From positions 1-64,000 of the forward strand of contig CAINJJ010000008.1 of assembly GCA_903849645.1 (NCBI GenBank): a stretch of 64,000 nt of DNA. Reading direction: 5' to 3'. Position 1 is the stretch's first letter. Each line of letters starts with the position of its first letter. Origin of the DNA: an uncultured Acidobacteriaceae bacterium. Lineage in GTDB: Bacteria > Acidobacteriota > Terriglobia > Terriglobales > Acidobacteriaceae. Position numbers and translations under genes: made by a program. Under the pieces are notes generated by a model. The model saw only the letters and a program-made list of their open reading frames with translations. It was not told where the DNA came from and made no database searches. Of this stretch, positions 34,472-43,261 are shown piece after piece.

Positions 34472-36508
34472 ATGCTGAACCGAGCCTTCAATCCCTTTCT
34501 TTGCCTCGCCTTGACCCTTGCCTCATCCGGGCCGGCGCTGGCCGCCGACGCCCCCGCCAAACGCGCCATCAAGCTGGACGACCTGGCCCGCATTGAGCGG
34601 GTGGGCAGCCCGGTGGTGTCGCCCGAGGGAGACTGGGTGGCCTACACCGTCTCCAGCATCGACGCCAAGGAAGACAAGAGCCGCACCCACCTCTGGATGG
34701 CCAAGTGGGACGGCTCGGCCCGGCTGCAGCTCACCTTTGGGAAAGAGGGCGCCTCAGCTCCACGCTTCAGCCCCGACGGGCGGTATCTCAGCTTTCTCTC
34801 CAGCCGCCCCGGAGCGGCCAAAGGAACGCAGGTCTGGGCGCTCGACCGCCGGGGAGGCGAGGCCGAGCAACTGACCGCCGTCACCGACCAGGAGATTGAG
34901 ACTTACGCCTGGTCGCCCGACGGCAAGAAGCTGCTGCTTGCGCTCCATCCCAAGACAGAACCGGACGCCGAAGAGGGCAAGCCGGCCGCCGCGCCCAAGC
35001 CCATCGTGATTGACCGCTATCACTTCAAGCAGGACATCCAGGGCTATCTGCGCAACGACGCCTGGAACGCGCTCTACCTCTATGACCTGGCTGCGAAGAA
35101 GGCGGAAAAGCTGACCACGGCGAAGAACGTGGAGGAGGAAGACGCCGCCTGGTCGCCGGACGGCGCGTGGGTTGCTTTCGTCAGCAACCAGGACCCCGAC
35201 CCCGACCGCAGCAACAACACCGATGTCTTTGTGGTCGCGGCCAAGCCGGGCTCCGCCGCGCGCAAACTGACCACCTGGCCCGGCCCGGATGGAGGCCGCC
35301 TGGCCTGGTCACCCGACTCCAAATCGATTGCCTACGAGCAAGGGGCAAAGCTGGAACTGCTGGAGTACACACAGGCGCGCCCCGCGGTGGTGACTCTGGA
35401 GGGCAAGGTCAGCTACCCGGCGGCGCGGCTGGACCGCGCGGTGCGTGCCCCGCTCTACACCCCGGACGGGCATCTGAGCTACCTGGTGGACGACGACCGC
35501 AACGTTTACCCGGCGGAGGTGGAGACGCAGGGCGAGGGCATCCATCGCGCCCTGGCGCAACTGGGAATGGTGATGAGCTGGGACAGCGCCGCGGGCCACA
35601 CGGCCGTGGCCTTCACCGACGACGCCCACCCGGCGGAGATCTACGCGCTGGAAGGCGGCGGGCTGCGCAAGCTCTCCGCCCACAACGACGCCCTGCTGGC
35701 GGAGTTGAATCTGGCGGCGACCGAAAATATCGAGTTCAAGAGCAAGGACGGCACGGAGGTTCACGGGCTGCTGACCCGGCCTGCGGATTTCAAGACGGGC
35801 GCGCCGGCGCCGATGGTCCTCTTCATTCACGGCGGGCCCAATGCCCAGGACGGGCACAGCTTCGACTTCCTGCGCCAGTGGCTCGCTGCCAAGGGCTACG
35901 CGGAGCTCAACGTGAACTACCGGGGAAGCTCGGGGCGCGGGCAGGACTACTCCAAGGCCATCGCCGCGGACTGGGGCCACTTTGAGGTCGAGGACCTGCT
36001 GGCGGGCGTGGACAAGGCGGTGGCCATGGGCGTGGCCGATCCCAACCGGCTGGCCGTCACGGGCTGGAGCTATGGCGGCATCCTGACCGACTACACCGTG
36101 GCCAGCACTGACCGCTTCAAGGCGGGCATCAGCGGAGCCGGCGTGGCCGCGCCCATGGCCTTCTATGGCGTGGACCAGTACATCCTGCAGTATGACAACG
36201 AGTTGGGGCCCCCATGGAAGAGCCTGCCGCTCTATCTCAAGATGAGCTATCCGTTTCTTGAGGTGGACAAGCGCATCCACACCCCGATGCTGTTCATGGG
36301 CGGCACTTCAGACATGAACGTTCCGCTCTTGGGCGGCGAGCAGATGTACCAGGCGCTACGCTCGCTCGGGCGTCCCACGGAACTCGTGGTCTACCCGGAG
36401 CAGTTCCACGGCTTCACCCGGCCGAGTTACATCCGCGACCGCTACGAGCGGTGGCTGGCCTGGTGGGACAAGTACCTGAAACCGCCGGCTGCCGATGGCA
36501 AGAAGTAG
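34472..36508 (+). CDS. Secreted S9-family prolyl oligopeptidase/acylaminoacyl peptidase
   Basis: A 678-residue serine peptidase with a signal peptide (cleavage near PALAADA). The N-terminal half is a WD/PD40-like beta-propeller (repeated S-P-D/E-G and AWSPDGAWVAFVSNQD units). The C-terminal alpha/beta hydrolase domain has GWSYGGIL (Ser533), GTSDMNVP (Asp614) and QFHGF (His646), plus FIHGGPNAQDGH as oxyanion region. It should cut dipeptides or N-blocked peptides in the periplasm. Typical of acidobacterial peptide scavenging. It is followed 40 bases later by lipA but is unlikely to be functionally linked. Confidence 0.93.
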   Translation: MLNRAFNPFLCLALTLASSGPALAADAPAKRAIKLDDLARIERVGSPVVSPEGDWVAYTVSSIDAKEDKSRTHLWMAKWDGSARLQLTFGKEGASAPRFSPDGRYLSFLSSRPGAAKGTQVWALDRRGGEAEQLTAVTDQEIETYAWSPDGKKLLLALHPKTEPDAEEGKPAAAPKPIVIDRYHFKQDIQGYLRNDAWNALYLYDLAAKKAEKLTTAKNVEEEDAAWSPDGAWVAFVSNQDPDPDRSNNTDVFVVAAKPGSAARKLTTWPGPDGGRLAWSPDSKSIAYEQGAKLELLEYTQARPAVVTLEGKVSYPAARLDRAVRAPLYTPDGHLSYLVDDDRNVYPAEVETQGEGIHRALAQLGMVMSWDSAAGHTAVAFTDDAHPAEIYALEGGGLRKLSAHNDALLAELNLAATENIEFKSKDGTEVHGLLTRPADFKTGAPAPMVLFIHGGPNAQDGHSFDFLRQWLAAKGYAELNVNYRGSSGRGQDYSKAIAADWGHFEVEDLLAGVDKAVAMGVADPNRLAVTGWSYGGILTDYTVASTDRFKAGISGAGVAAPMAFYGVDQYILQYDNELGPPWKSLPLYLKMSYPFLEVDKRIHTPMLFMGGTSDMNVPLLGGEQMYQALRSLGRPTELVVYPEQFHGFTRPSYIRDRYERWLAWWDKYLKPPAADGKK

Positions 36509-36548
36509 CGGGGCCGGCGAGTCCCGCTCCCGCTACAATGGAGACGTG

Positions 36549-37454
36549 ATGGACCTGGTGCAGATCTCCCCGGCCGGCAAGACTCCCGCCCCCAAGCCCG
36601 AGTGGCTCAAGGCCCGCGCGCCCATGGGCGAAAACTACCACGACCTCAAGCGCCTGGCCCGCTCGCTCAACCTGCACACGGTCTGCGAGAGCGCGCACTG
36701 CCCCAACATCGGCGAGTGCTGGCATCACAAGACCGCCACGTTCATGATGCTGGGCAATCTGTGCACCCGGCGCTGCGGCTTCTGCGCGGTGCCCAAGGGG
36801 CGTCCGGAGCCCATCGACTTTGACGAACCGCGGCGCGTGGCCGAGGCGGTGGCTGCCCTGGGCCTGGAATACGCCGTGATCACCAGCGTCAATCGCGACG
36901 ACGATTTGCAGGGCGGCGCGCGCGCCTTTGCCCTGGTGATTGAAGAGGTGCGGCGGCAGGCCCCCGCGTGCCGGACCGAGGTGCTCATCCCCGACTTCCA
37001 GGGCAACCGGCAGGCGATTGCCACGGTGGTCGAGGCACGCCCGGCGGTGCTCAACCACAACACGGAGTCGGTGCCGCGGCTCTATCGCGCGGTGCGCTCC
37101 GGCGCGCGCTACGAGCGCACCCTGGAACTGCTGCGCTATGCCAAGGAACTGAACCCGGCGGGAATTACCAAGTCCGGCGTGATGGTGGGGCTGGGAGAGG
37201 AGACGGCCGAGCTGCTTCAAGTCTTCCGCGACCTGGCCGCCGTCCACTGCGACATTCTCACCATCGGCCAGTATCTGCGCCCCTCGCGCGATCACCTGCC
37301 CATGGCGCGGCTCTATACCCCGCGCGAGTTTGCCGAACTCAAGACCGAGGCGCTTAAAATGGGCTTCCGGCACGTCGAGTCCGGCCCGCTGGTGCGCTCC
37401 AGCTATCATGCGCACGAGCAGGCCGCCTCCACCGGTCTGGCCATGCCGGCCTGA
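36549..37454 (+). CDS. lipA: Lipoyl synthase
   Basis: LipA inserts two sulfur atoms into the octanoyl chain on lipoyl domains, using SAM and two [4Fe-4S] clusters. The 301-residue protein has the auxiliary-cluster motif CESAHCPNIGEC and the radical SAM motif CTRRCGFC. Also present are EYAVITSVNRDDDLQGGA (one residue longer than the common VDRDDL-type loop) and the C-terminal FRHVESGPLVRSSYHA. ATG 36549 with GGAG just upstream is preferred; an in-frame ATG 18 codons earlier overlaps the S9 gene. lipB is not in the window. Confidence 0.95.
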   Translation: MDLVQISPAGKTPAPKPEWLKARAPMGENYHDLKRLARSLNLHTVCESAHCPNIGECWHHKTATFMMLGNLCTRRCGFCAVPKGRPEPIDFDEPRRVAEAVAALGLEYAVITSVNRDDDLQGGARAFALVIEEVRRQAPACRTEVLIPDFQGNRQAIATVVEARPAVLNHNTESVPRLYRAVRSGARYERTLELLRYAKELNPAGITKSGVMVGLGEETAELLQVFRDLAAVHCDILTIGQYLRPSRDHLPMARLYTPREFAELKTEALKMGFRHVESGPLVRSSYHAHEQAASTGLAMPA

Positions 37455-37503
37455 GCGGCAGGCATACCGCCCACTTCAGCGCCGCCAGGAAAGGCGAATC
37501 CCC

Positions 37504-37947
37504 ATGCCCTCTCTTCGCAAACAGGCAATCCGCAACAGCCTCACGCAGCGCCTGCTGTCCCTGACGCCCGAGACCCGGCCCCAATGGGGCAAGTTTGACG
37601 CGCCGCGCATGATTTGCCACCTCGCCGACAGCTTCGCCATGGCGCTGGGCGAAATCAGCACCCAATCGGCGAACAAGAAGGCGTTTCAACGCTTCCCGAT
37701 GAAGCACCTGATTCTCTACGTCCTGCCCTGGCCCAAGGGCACCCCCACCGCGCCCGAACTGCTGGCGACCGAGGCGGGAGAATTTGACCGGGACCGGCAG
37801 CGGGTGGTGGAGATGATGGAGCGGGTGGCCGCCGCGCCCCGCGGCATGGGGCCCGAACACCCCTTCTTTGGCCCTCTCGACAACGAGGAGTGGAACGCCC
37901 TGCAATGGAAGCACGTGAACCACCACCTGACCCAGTTTGGGGTTTGA
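37504..37947 (+). CDS. DUF1569 / DinB-like protein
   Basis: A 147-residue soluble protein from ATG 37504 with AGGAAAGGCG upstream. The His-rich pattern (MICHLADSFAMALGE, then HPFFGPLDNEEWNALQWKHV and NHHLTQFG) fits the DUF1569 branch of the DinB/YfiT four-helix superfamily, whose His triad binds a metal. Members act as thiol-transferases or hydrolases; this one's substrate is unknown. It lies between lipA and frr with no evident operon partner. Confidence 0.8.
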   Translation: MPSLRKQAIRNSLTQRLLSLTPETRPQWGKFDAPRMICHLADSFAMALGEISTQSANKKAFQRFPMKHLILYVLPWPKGTPTAPELLATEAGEFDRDRQRVVEMMERVAAAPRGMGPEHPFFGPLDNEEWNALQWKHVNHHLTQFGV

Positions 37948-38038
37948 AGTTGGGAGTGCGTTTGGTGCAGGAAGTGTGTCTCGGGGCGGATTTTAGTAGA
38001 ATAGCCGTTGGCAATTTGGCTTCAAGAGGACGAACCCT

Positions 38039-38626
38039 ATGGCAGTCTCGATCATGGCCGGAATTCCGGCGCTCAAGGAACTGAACAGCGACCTCAGGCG
38101 GCGCATGGATGGGGCCGTAGCAACCTTCCAGGCCAACCTGGCCTCCACGCGCACGGGCCGCGCCAGCGTACACATGCTCGACCAGGTGAAGGTGGACTAC
38201 TACGGTACGCCCACCCCCATCAGCCAGTTGGCGCAGGTCTCCGCGCCCGAGGCGCAACTGATTCTCATCTCTCCCTGGGACCCCACCGTGCTCAAGGAGA
38301 TTGAAAAAGCCCTGCGAACCGCCGACCTCGGCTTCAATCCCATGTCGGACGGCAAGGTGATTCGCGTGCCCGTTCCTCCCATGACCGAGGAGCGCCGCCG
38401 CGACGTCTGCAAGCACCTGAACAAGGTGCTGGAGGAGCATCGCACCGCCGTGCGCAACGTGCGCCGCGACGGCAACGACGCCCTGAAGAAGTTTGCCAAG
38501 GACAAGAAGATCAGCGAAGACGAAGAAAAGCGGGCTCTCGAAGAAGTTCAGAAGATGACCGACGAAGAGATCCGCCGCATGGAAGAGCTCTCGCGCAAGA
38601 AGGAAGCCGAAGTCATGCAGGTCTGA
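38039..38626 (+). CDS. frr: Ribosome recycling factor
   Basis: RRF with EF-G splits the post-termination ribosome. The 195-residue protein has usual motifs: TRTGRASVHMLDQVKVDYYG, then TPISQLAQVSAPE, LISPWDPTVLKEIEKAL, then NPMSDGKVIRVPVPPMTEER and the conserved RNVRRDGNDALKK. Length is a few residues over the typical 185 because of MAVSIMAG at the N-terminus; AGAGGA at 38025-38030 supports ATG 38039. Unusually for frr, pyrH, tsf and rpsB are not next to it. Confidence 0.96.
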   Translation: MAVSIMAGIPALKELNSDLRRRMDGAVATFQANLASTRTGRASVHMLDQVKVDYYGTPTPISQLAQVSAPEAQLILISPWDPTVLKEIEKALRTADLGFNPMSDGKVIRVPVPPMTEERRRDVCKHLNKVLEEHRTAVRNVRRDGNDALKKFAKDKKISEDEEKRALEEVQKMTDEEIRRMEELSRKKEAEVMQV

Positions 38627-38755
38627 CGCGGCGCTCTGCCCTTGCTCCGCAAAGCTCGGGTTGCTGCCGCTCCGGCCGGCCCCGTTCCAATGGACCTGTG
38701 ACCATGGGGCCCCTTGCCGGATCGCATTGCGCGCAAGCCAGGAGGGATCGAGGTC

Positions 38756-39724
38756 GTGGAGATACCCGTGCCGCGCCCCTCCGAGCCCGCCAAGGTCTTC
38801 CATCACTCCTGCTTTGCCATGAACACGCGGTTCTCCCTGGTTCTGGTGGGATTGGAAGCTGAGCAGGCCCGGGCGCTGGCGCAGACCGCGGAACGCCATC
38901 TGCTGGCCTGTGAGCGGCTGATGAGCCGGTTCGACGCGGTGAGCCCTGTCTCTGACTTGAATCGCCGCGCCGCGGACGAAAAGGTGACTCCCCCCGATGC
39001 TTTGTGGGAGATTCTCACTCTGTGCCAGGGCTATTGGCGCCAGACACGCGGCGCCTTTGACATTACCCTGTGGCCCTTGACTCGCTGCTGGCGCGAGCAT
39101 CTGCAGCGTGCAGAGGAGCCAACGGACGAGACCATCCAGCGGACCCTCCTGCAAACCGGATTCCACCGCCTCTATCTGGACGAAGCGGCGCGGACCGTGC
39201 GCTTCCAAAGCAAGGGAATGAGCATCGATCTGGGTGGATTTGGCAAGGGCTACGCGCTTGAGAGTGTGGCCGTCCAACTGCGGGCCGCGGGCGTGGAGCG
39301 GGCCTTCCTGAGTTTCGGCGAAAGCTCGATCACGGTTCTCGGCTCTCATCCGCACGGTCCCGCCTGGCCCGTGGGCGTGGGCAATCTGTTCTCCCCACAG
39401 GATGCGGTGCACACGTTTCAATTGAGGGATGCGTCGCTCTCTACCTCCGGCACGGCGCCCTTCAATGCCGCCGGCGGTCCGCGCGCCTTCGGTCAAATCA
39501 TTGATCCGCGCAGCGGACGGCCCATCGAGGGCTACCGCACCATGTCCGTGGCCAGCCCCGGCGGAATGGAAGCGGAGGTCTTGTCAACCGCCCTGCTGAT
39601 CACCCCGGCGGAACAGCGCGCCGAGCTTCTCTCCGACTTTTCTGCCGTGTCTGGGGTCGAGATTGTTTATGATTCCAATGCGGGAGAGTTCGTTCCCCGG
39701 ATTGAGTGGAAATATGGATCTTGA
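38756..39724 (+). CDS. apbE: FAD:protein FMN transferase (ApbE)
   Basis: ApbE attaches FMN covalently to Thr/Ser of exported flavoproteins using FAD. The 322-residue protein has CFAMNTRFSLVLVG, then CERLMSRFDAVSPVSDLNR, GAFDITLWPL, the DLGGFGKGYALE nucleotide motif, FLSFGESSITVLG and the C-terminal metal region SLSTSGTAPFN with IIDPRSGRPI. GTG 38756 is chosen because GGAGGG lies nine bases upstream; a TTG at 38714 is the other option. No signal peptide or lipobox is clear, so it may work in the cytoplasm or use an atypical signal. It overlaps the next gene by 11 bases. Confidence 0.85.
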   Translation: MEIPVPRPSEPAKVFHHSCFAMNTRFSLVLVGLEAEQARALAQTAERHLLACERLMSRFDAVSPVSDLNRRAADEKVTPPDALWEILTLCQGYWRQTRGAFDITLWPLTRCWREHLQRAEEPTDETIQRTLLQTGFHRLYLDEAARTVRFQSKGMSIDLGGFGKGYALESVAVQLRAAGVERAFLSFGESSITVLGSHPHGPAWPVGVGNLFSPQDAVHTFQLRDASLSTSGTAPFNAAGGPRAFGQIIDPRSGRPIEGYRTMSVASPGGMEAEVLSTALLITPAEQRAELLSDFSAVSGVEIVYDSNAGEFVPRIEWKYGS

Positions 39725-41009
39725 TTCTCCGTCTTTATCGTCTTCAGGGCTCGAAAGCCGCGCCGACCGGCGCGAATTCCTCAAGCGGCTGGCTGTTCTG
39801 GCCGGATCTTCCGCCCTCATTGCCGAGTTGCCCTGGTGGTCGCCCCTGCGCGTGGCGCCGGTTGCCGAAGCCGCGGCAGACCGCGTACGCCTCGGGCTCG
39901 TCGGGGTCGGCACGCGGGGAAACCTGCACATCTCCCACCTGCTGAATACGCCGGGGGTTGAGATCGCCGCCCTGTGCGACGACTACGACCCTCACCTCCA
40001 GGCTGGCCTGGCGCGGGTCAAAGGGGCCAAAGGATTCTCCGACTTCCGCCGCATGCTTGAAATGCCGGACCTGGACGGAGTCCTGATTGCAACGCCCCTG
40101 CATCAGCATGCGCGCATGTGCCTCGATGCCTTCTCCGCGGACAAACACGTCTTCTGCGAGAAGAGCCTGGCCTACACGATTGAGGAGTGTCAGGCCATAG
40201 CGGACGCCCACCGGGGCAGCAAGCGCGTCTTTCAAATCGGCCACCAGCGCATGTTCAGCCCGGCCTTTCTGCAGGCGCTGGAGCTTGTGCGCAATGGGGC
40301 GATCGGGCAGATCACGCAGATCCGCGCTTACTGGCACCGCAACGGCAACTGGCGCAATCCGGTGCCGGACCCGAGCCTGGAGCGCCGCCTCAACTGGCGT
40401 CTCTACCGCGAGTATTCCTGCGGGCTGATGACCGAGCTGGCTTCGCACCACATGCAGGTGGCCAACTGGTTTCTCGGCGCGCATCCGGTTGCCTGCACCG
40501 GGTACGGCAGCATCAACTACTGGAAAGACGGGCGCGAAGTCTACGACAACGTCAACCTCATCTACCGTTATGCCAATGGAACTCATGCGATCTACGACTC
40601 GCTGATCAGCAACAAGTTCTACGGCATGGAAGTGCAGGTGATGGGCCCGAAGGGAACGATCGAGGCGGAAGCGGGGCGTCTCTACGCCGAGACCCCTCCA
40701 CCCGCGCCCGGCATCGTGCAGCTCATCAACAGCCTGGAGCACGGCTTCTTCGATACCGTCCCTATCGGCGGACCGAGTTGGGTGCCGGACCTGAAGAGAG
40801 ACGCCAAGGGCACCGCAATCACCCATGAAAAGTCAACGGACGACGGCACGGCCATCTCCCTGGCCGCCTTTGCGAACGCCATCCGGCTCGGCGTGCCGAT
40901 CGAGGGCATGATGGAACAGGCTTGCCGCTCTGGAGTTTCCGTTCTCATGGGACAGGCCGCCATGGAACAGCAGCGCGAGATCGCCTGGCCGGAGGGATTC
41001 AGAATATGA
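39714..41009 (+). CDS. Tat-exported Gfo/Idh/MocA-family oxidoreductase
   Basis: A 431-residue dehydrogenase-like protein with a twin-arginine signal (DRREFLKRLAVLAGSSALI) and a Rossmann domain (VRLGLVGVGTRGNLHISHLL). The catalytic-region motif is CEKSLAYTIEEC, where EKS replaces the common EKP, and LMTELASHHMQVANWFLG follows. Family members oxidise or rearrange sugars using tightly bound NAD(P); Tat export implies folding with cofactor before secretion. ATG 39714 is inside the last codons of apbE, and the stop overlaps the start of a 2-TM gene. The three genes form one translation-coupled unit. Confidence 0.88.
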   Translation: MDLDSPSLSSSGLESRADRREFLKRLAVLAGSSALIAELPWWSPLRVAPVAEAAADRVRLGLVGVGTRGNLHISHLLNTPGVEIAALCDDYDPHLQAGLARVKGAKGFSDFRRMLEMPDLDGVLIATPLHQHARMCLDAFSADKHVFCEKSLAYTIEECQAIADAHRGSKRVFQIGHQRMFSPAFLQALELVRNGAIGQITQIRAYWHRNGNWRNPVPDPSLERRLNWRLYREYSCGLMTELASHHMQVANWFLGAHPVACTGYGSINYWKDGREVYDNVNLIYRYANGTHAIYDSLISNKFYGMEVQVMGPKGTIEAEAGRLYAETPPPAPGIVQLINSLEHGFFDTVPIGGPSWVPDLKRDAKGTAITHEKSTDDGTAISLAAFANAIRLGVPIEGMMEQACRSGVSVLMGQAAMEQQREIAWPEGFRI

Positions 41010-41248
41010 ACGAGATTGTCATCCCCATGCGCCGCATCGTCCAGGAGCTTCAGATCTTTGCCGGCTGCGTGCTCGCCGCTCTTCTGGTCAACGTCTATTC
41101 CATCCTCCGCTTCAACACCGGCTGGATGGAACTGCTGACCACGCTGCACATCACCCTCGCCCTTGCCTGCGTCTTCTTCGCTCTGGTCGCGCTGATTCGT
41201 TGTGTCGCATTCTGGGGCCGGCTGGCGCTGCGGCGCAAGGCGGGATAA
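41006..41248 (+). CDS. Two-helix small membrane protein
   Basis: An 80-residue protein with two hydrophobic helices (FAGCVLAALLVNVYSI and LHITLALACVFFALVALIRCV) and a basic tail. Its ATG overlaps the stop of the Gfo/Idh gene (ATGA), so it is made together with it. No family recognised. It may anchor or assist the exported oxidoreductase. It ends near a convergent gene, with an 11-bp inverted repeat between them. Confidence 0.7.
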   Translation: MNEIVIPMRRIVQELQIFAGCVLAALLVNVYSILRFNTGWMELLTTLHITLALACVFFALVALIRCVAFWGRLALRRKAG

Positions 41249-41319
41249 CCGTCCGCGTGTTCCGCTCGCCAGGCAGGCGCTGGCATCGATTCACGCTTTC
41301 GGGCCTTGGTTTGAGGCAC

Positions 41320-41359
41320 TTGGCACTGCGCCCGGCTGTCTCCCCACGCGCAGTGCCAA
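41320..41359. terminator. Inverted repeat between convergent genes
   Basis: TTGGCACTGCG (41320-41330) pairs perfectly with CGCAGTGCCAA (41349-41359) around an 18-base loop. It lies between the stop of the 2-TM gene and the stop of the HD-GYP gene, where a two-way terminator is expected. No strong U-tract is present. Confidence 0.5.
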
Positions 41360-41412
41360 TGGCGCCGGCCCCTGCGTTTTCCTTGCTTGACTCACGCGCA
41401 CATCAACCGCCG

Positions 41413-42993
41413 CTACCGCAGCCCCTCACCGGCTGAGACGGCATCGTTCAGCCCCGCCAGCACCAGGCCCTTTTCACGGAACAGGCGCAGGCAGATGCGA
41501 ACAACGTCTGCATCCAGCAGCGTGCCGGACTGCTTCTCGATCTCCGCCAGTGCCACATCCAGACCCAGCGCGGCCCGATACGGGCGGGCCGCGGCCACCG
41601 ACTCAACGATATCGGCAACTGCCAGAATCCGGGCGCCAGGCAGAATTTCATCGCCTTTCAAGCCTCTCGGATAGCCCGATCCATCCATCCGCTCATGGTG
41701 TTGACGCACGCTCTCGGCAATGGGCCATCGGAAGGGAACGTCTTTGAGGATGGTATAGCCCGCTTCCGCATGTTTCTTTACCAGGACCCATTCCTCGGCG
41801 CTCAGTTTGCCCGGCTTCGTCAGGATCTCCACCGGGATCGCAATCTTTCCTATGTCGTGCACGATGCACGCCACATGCAAAGCCTGCAGGCTCTCCTCTG
41901 ACCAGCCCATCTCCCTGGCAATGGCGACGGCAATCATCGCCACGCTCGGATGCCCTGCCGTGTAGGGGTCGCGCATTTCAAAGGCCGTGGTAATGGCCCC
42001 CACCACTGCGGAAAGCGCAGCGGACAACTCACTCTGCGCCTTTTCACGCGCCTCTCGCTCGGCCTCAAGGCGCTCGGCTTGTTGCAGCGCGCGCAGACCG
42101 GCGCCTATCTCCTCGGCAAGATGCGTGAAGGCCTCGGTCACAACCGGCCCAAAAGCGTGCGGCCGGGAAGAGTAGACTGCCAGCACGCCGCGCCGGGACT
42201 CGTCGACCTGAAAAGGAACAGTCAGCGAAGATCGCAGCCCCTCCTGCCTCGCCGGTTCCCGCCAGTGCTCGAAGATCTCATTGTTCTCGGTGTCCTCAAG
42301 AACCTGCACCGTATTGGTGCGGAAGGCCACGCCGGTCGGCCCCCTGCCGGATTCCCTGTCCTCTGCCCAACTCACCTCCAGGCTTTCCCCGTAAGCGATC
42401 GCGGGCCCTGCCATGCCGACCATGCGAATCAGCTTCTCAGGACCTTCATCTGGAAAGCCGACCCAGGCGAGACGGAAGATCGATTCATGCGTCATCGCCT
42501 CGCAGATGGACTGCATCAGGCTTGCCGAGGAACGGGCGCGACTCAGCGCCAGCGCCGCCTCCGCATAGGCGCGCAGCGCCCACCGCTTGGTCTCAAGGCG
42601 TTGTTGCCGCTCCTCCAGATCACTGACATCGCGAAAGATTCCGATAATCAGCAGGCGGCCATCCGCATCGAACGGAACCGAGGAGGAGATCGAGACAGGG
42701 ATGCTCTGTCCATCCTTGTGGAGCAGGTGAAAGCCGTCAAAGACTGCCGGTTCGCTGGCCACCGCCTGCCGGTACGCCTCCTGAACCCGGAGGCGCTCTT
42801 CCTCCGGATGCAACAGGCTCTGGTGCATACCAATCAGCTCTTCGCGGCTGCGCCCCGTGGCTCGCTCGGCGGCCGGATTGACATCGGCCAGCAAGCCGGT
42901 CCGGCAATCTCCCACGAACATGGCGTCGCGGGCGTACTCCCAGCCAAGCTCAAGCAGGCGCCCCAATTCGTGGCTTTTCAGGTGATCGCTCAC
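41413..42993 (-). CDS. PAS-GAF-HD-GYP protein (probable c-di-GMP phosphodiesterase)
   Basis: A 526-residue cytoplasmic signalling protein. Residues about 10-140 form a PAS domain (YARDAMFVGDCRTGLLADVN and DGQSIPVSISSSVPFD). About 145-320 is a GAF domain (SLTVPFQVDESRRGVLAVYS). The C-terminal HD-GYP domain has AIVHD-type CIVHDIGKIAIP and HHERMDGSGYPRGLKG, so metal and catalytic residues are complete. It should degrade cyclic-di-GMP in response to a ligand or redox cue. GTG 42993 follows AAAGGGG by six bases. Two ORF-extending Met codons further upstream lack support. It is not preceded by a response-regulator gene. Confidence 0.88.
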   Translation of the reverse strand: MSDHLKSHELGRLLELGWEYARDAMFVGDCRTGLLADVNPAAERATGRSREELIGMHQSLLHPEEERLRVQEAYRQAVASEPAVFDGFHLLHKDGQSIPVSISSSVPFDADGRLLIIGIFRDVSDLEERQQRLETKRWALRAYAEAALALSRARSSASLMQSICEAMTHESIFRLAWVGFPDEGPEKLIRMVGMAGPAIAYGESLEVSWAEDRESGRGPTGVAFRTNTVQVLEDTENNEIFEHWREPARQEGLRSSLTVPFQVDESRRGVLAVYSSRPHAFGPVVTEAFTHLAEEIGAGLRALQQAERLEAEREAREKAQSELSAALSAVVGAITTAFEMRDPYTAGHPSVAMIAVAIAREMGWSEESLQALHVACIVHDIGKIAIPVEILTKPGKLSAEEWVLVKKHAEAGYTILKDVPFRWPIAESVRQHHERMDGSGYPRGLKGDEILPGARILAVADIVESVAAARPYRAALGLDVALAEIEKQSGTLLDADVVRICLRLFREKGLVLAGLNDAVSAGEGLR

Positions 42994-43261
42994 GGTTGCC
43001 CCTTTCGGCGTCGCGATGCCGATGGTGCCAAGTGGTGGTGCGGAAATGCGACACGAAGAATACCACTTTTGACTCTGGGCATTCATCCCTTGGTTTCGCC
43101 TTTTTTCATTGACAGGCAGAAAGCCCGCACCCGGCATTGCTGCCTGGGCGGGGTCGATTGCAAGCGAAAAAGCGGCGCGGCGCGGGAGGGGCGATCAAAG
43201 CTGGCCGTCTACCCGCTCCTCACCGCCCAGGGAGTACATCAACGGCAGCGGCCGGGCATTG

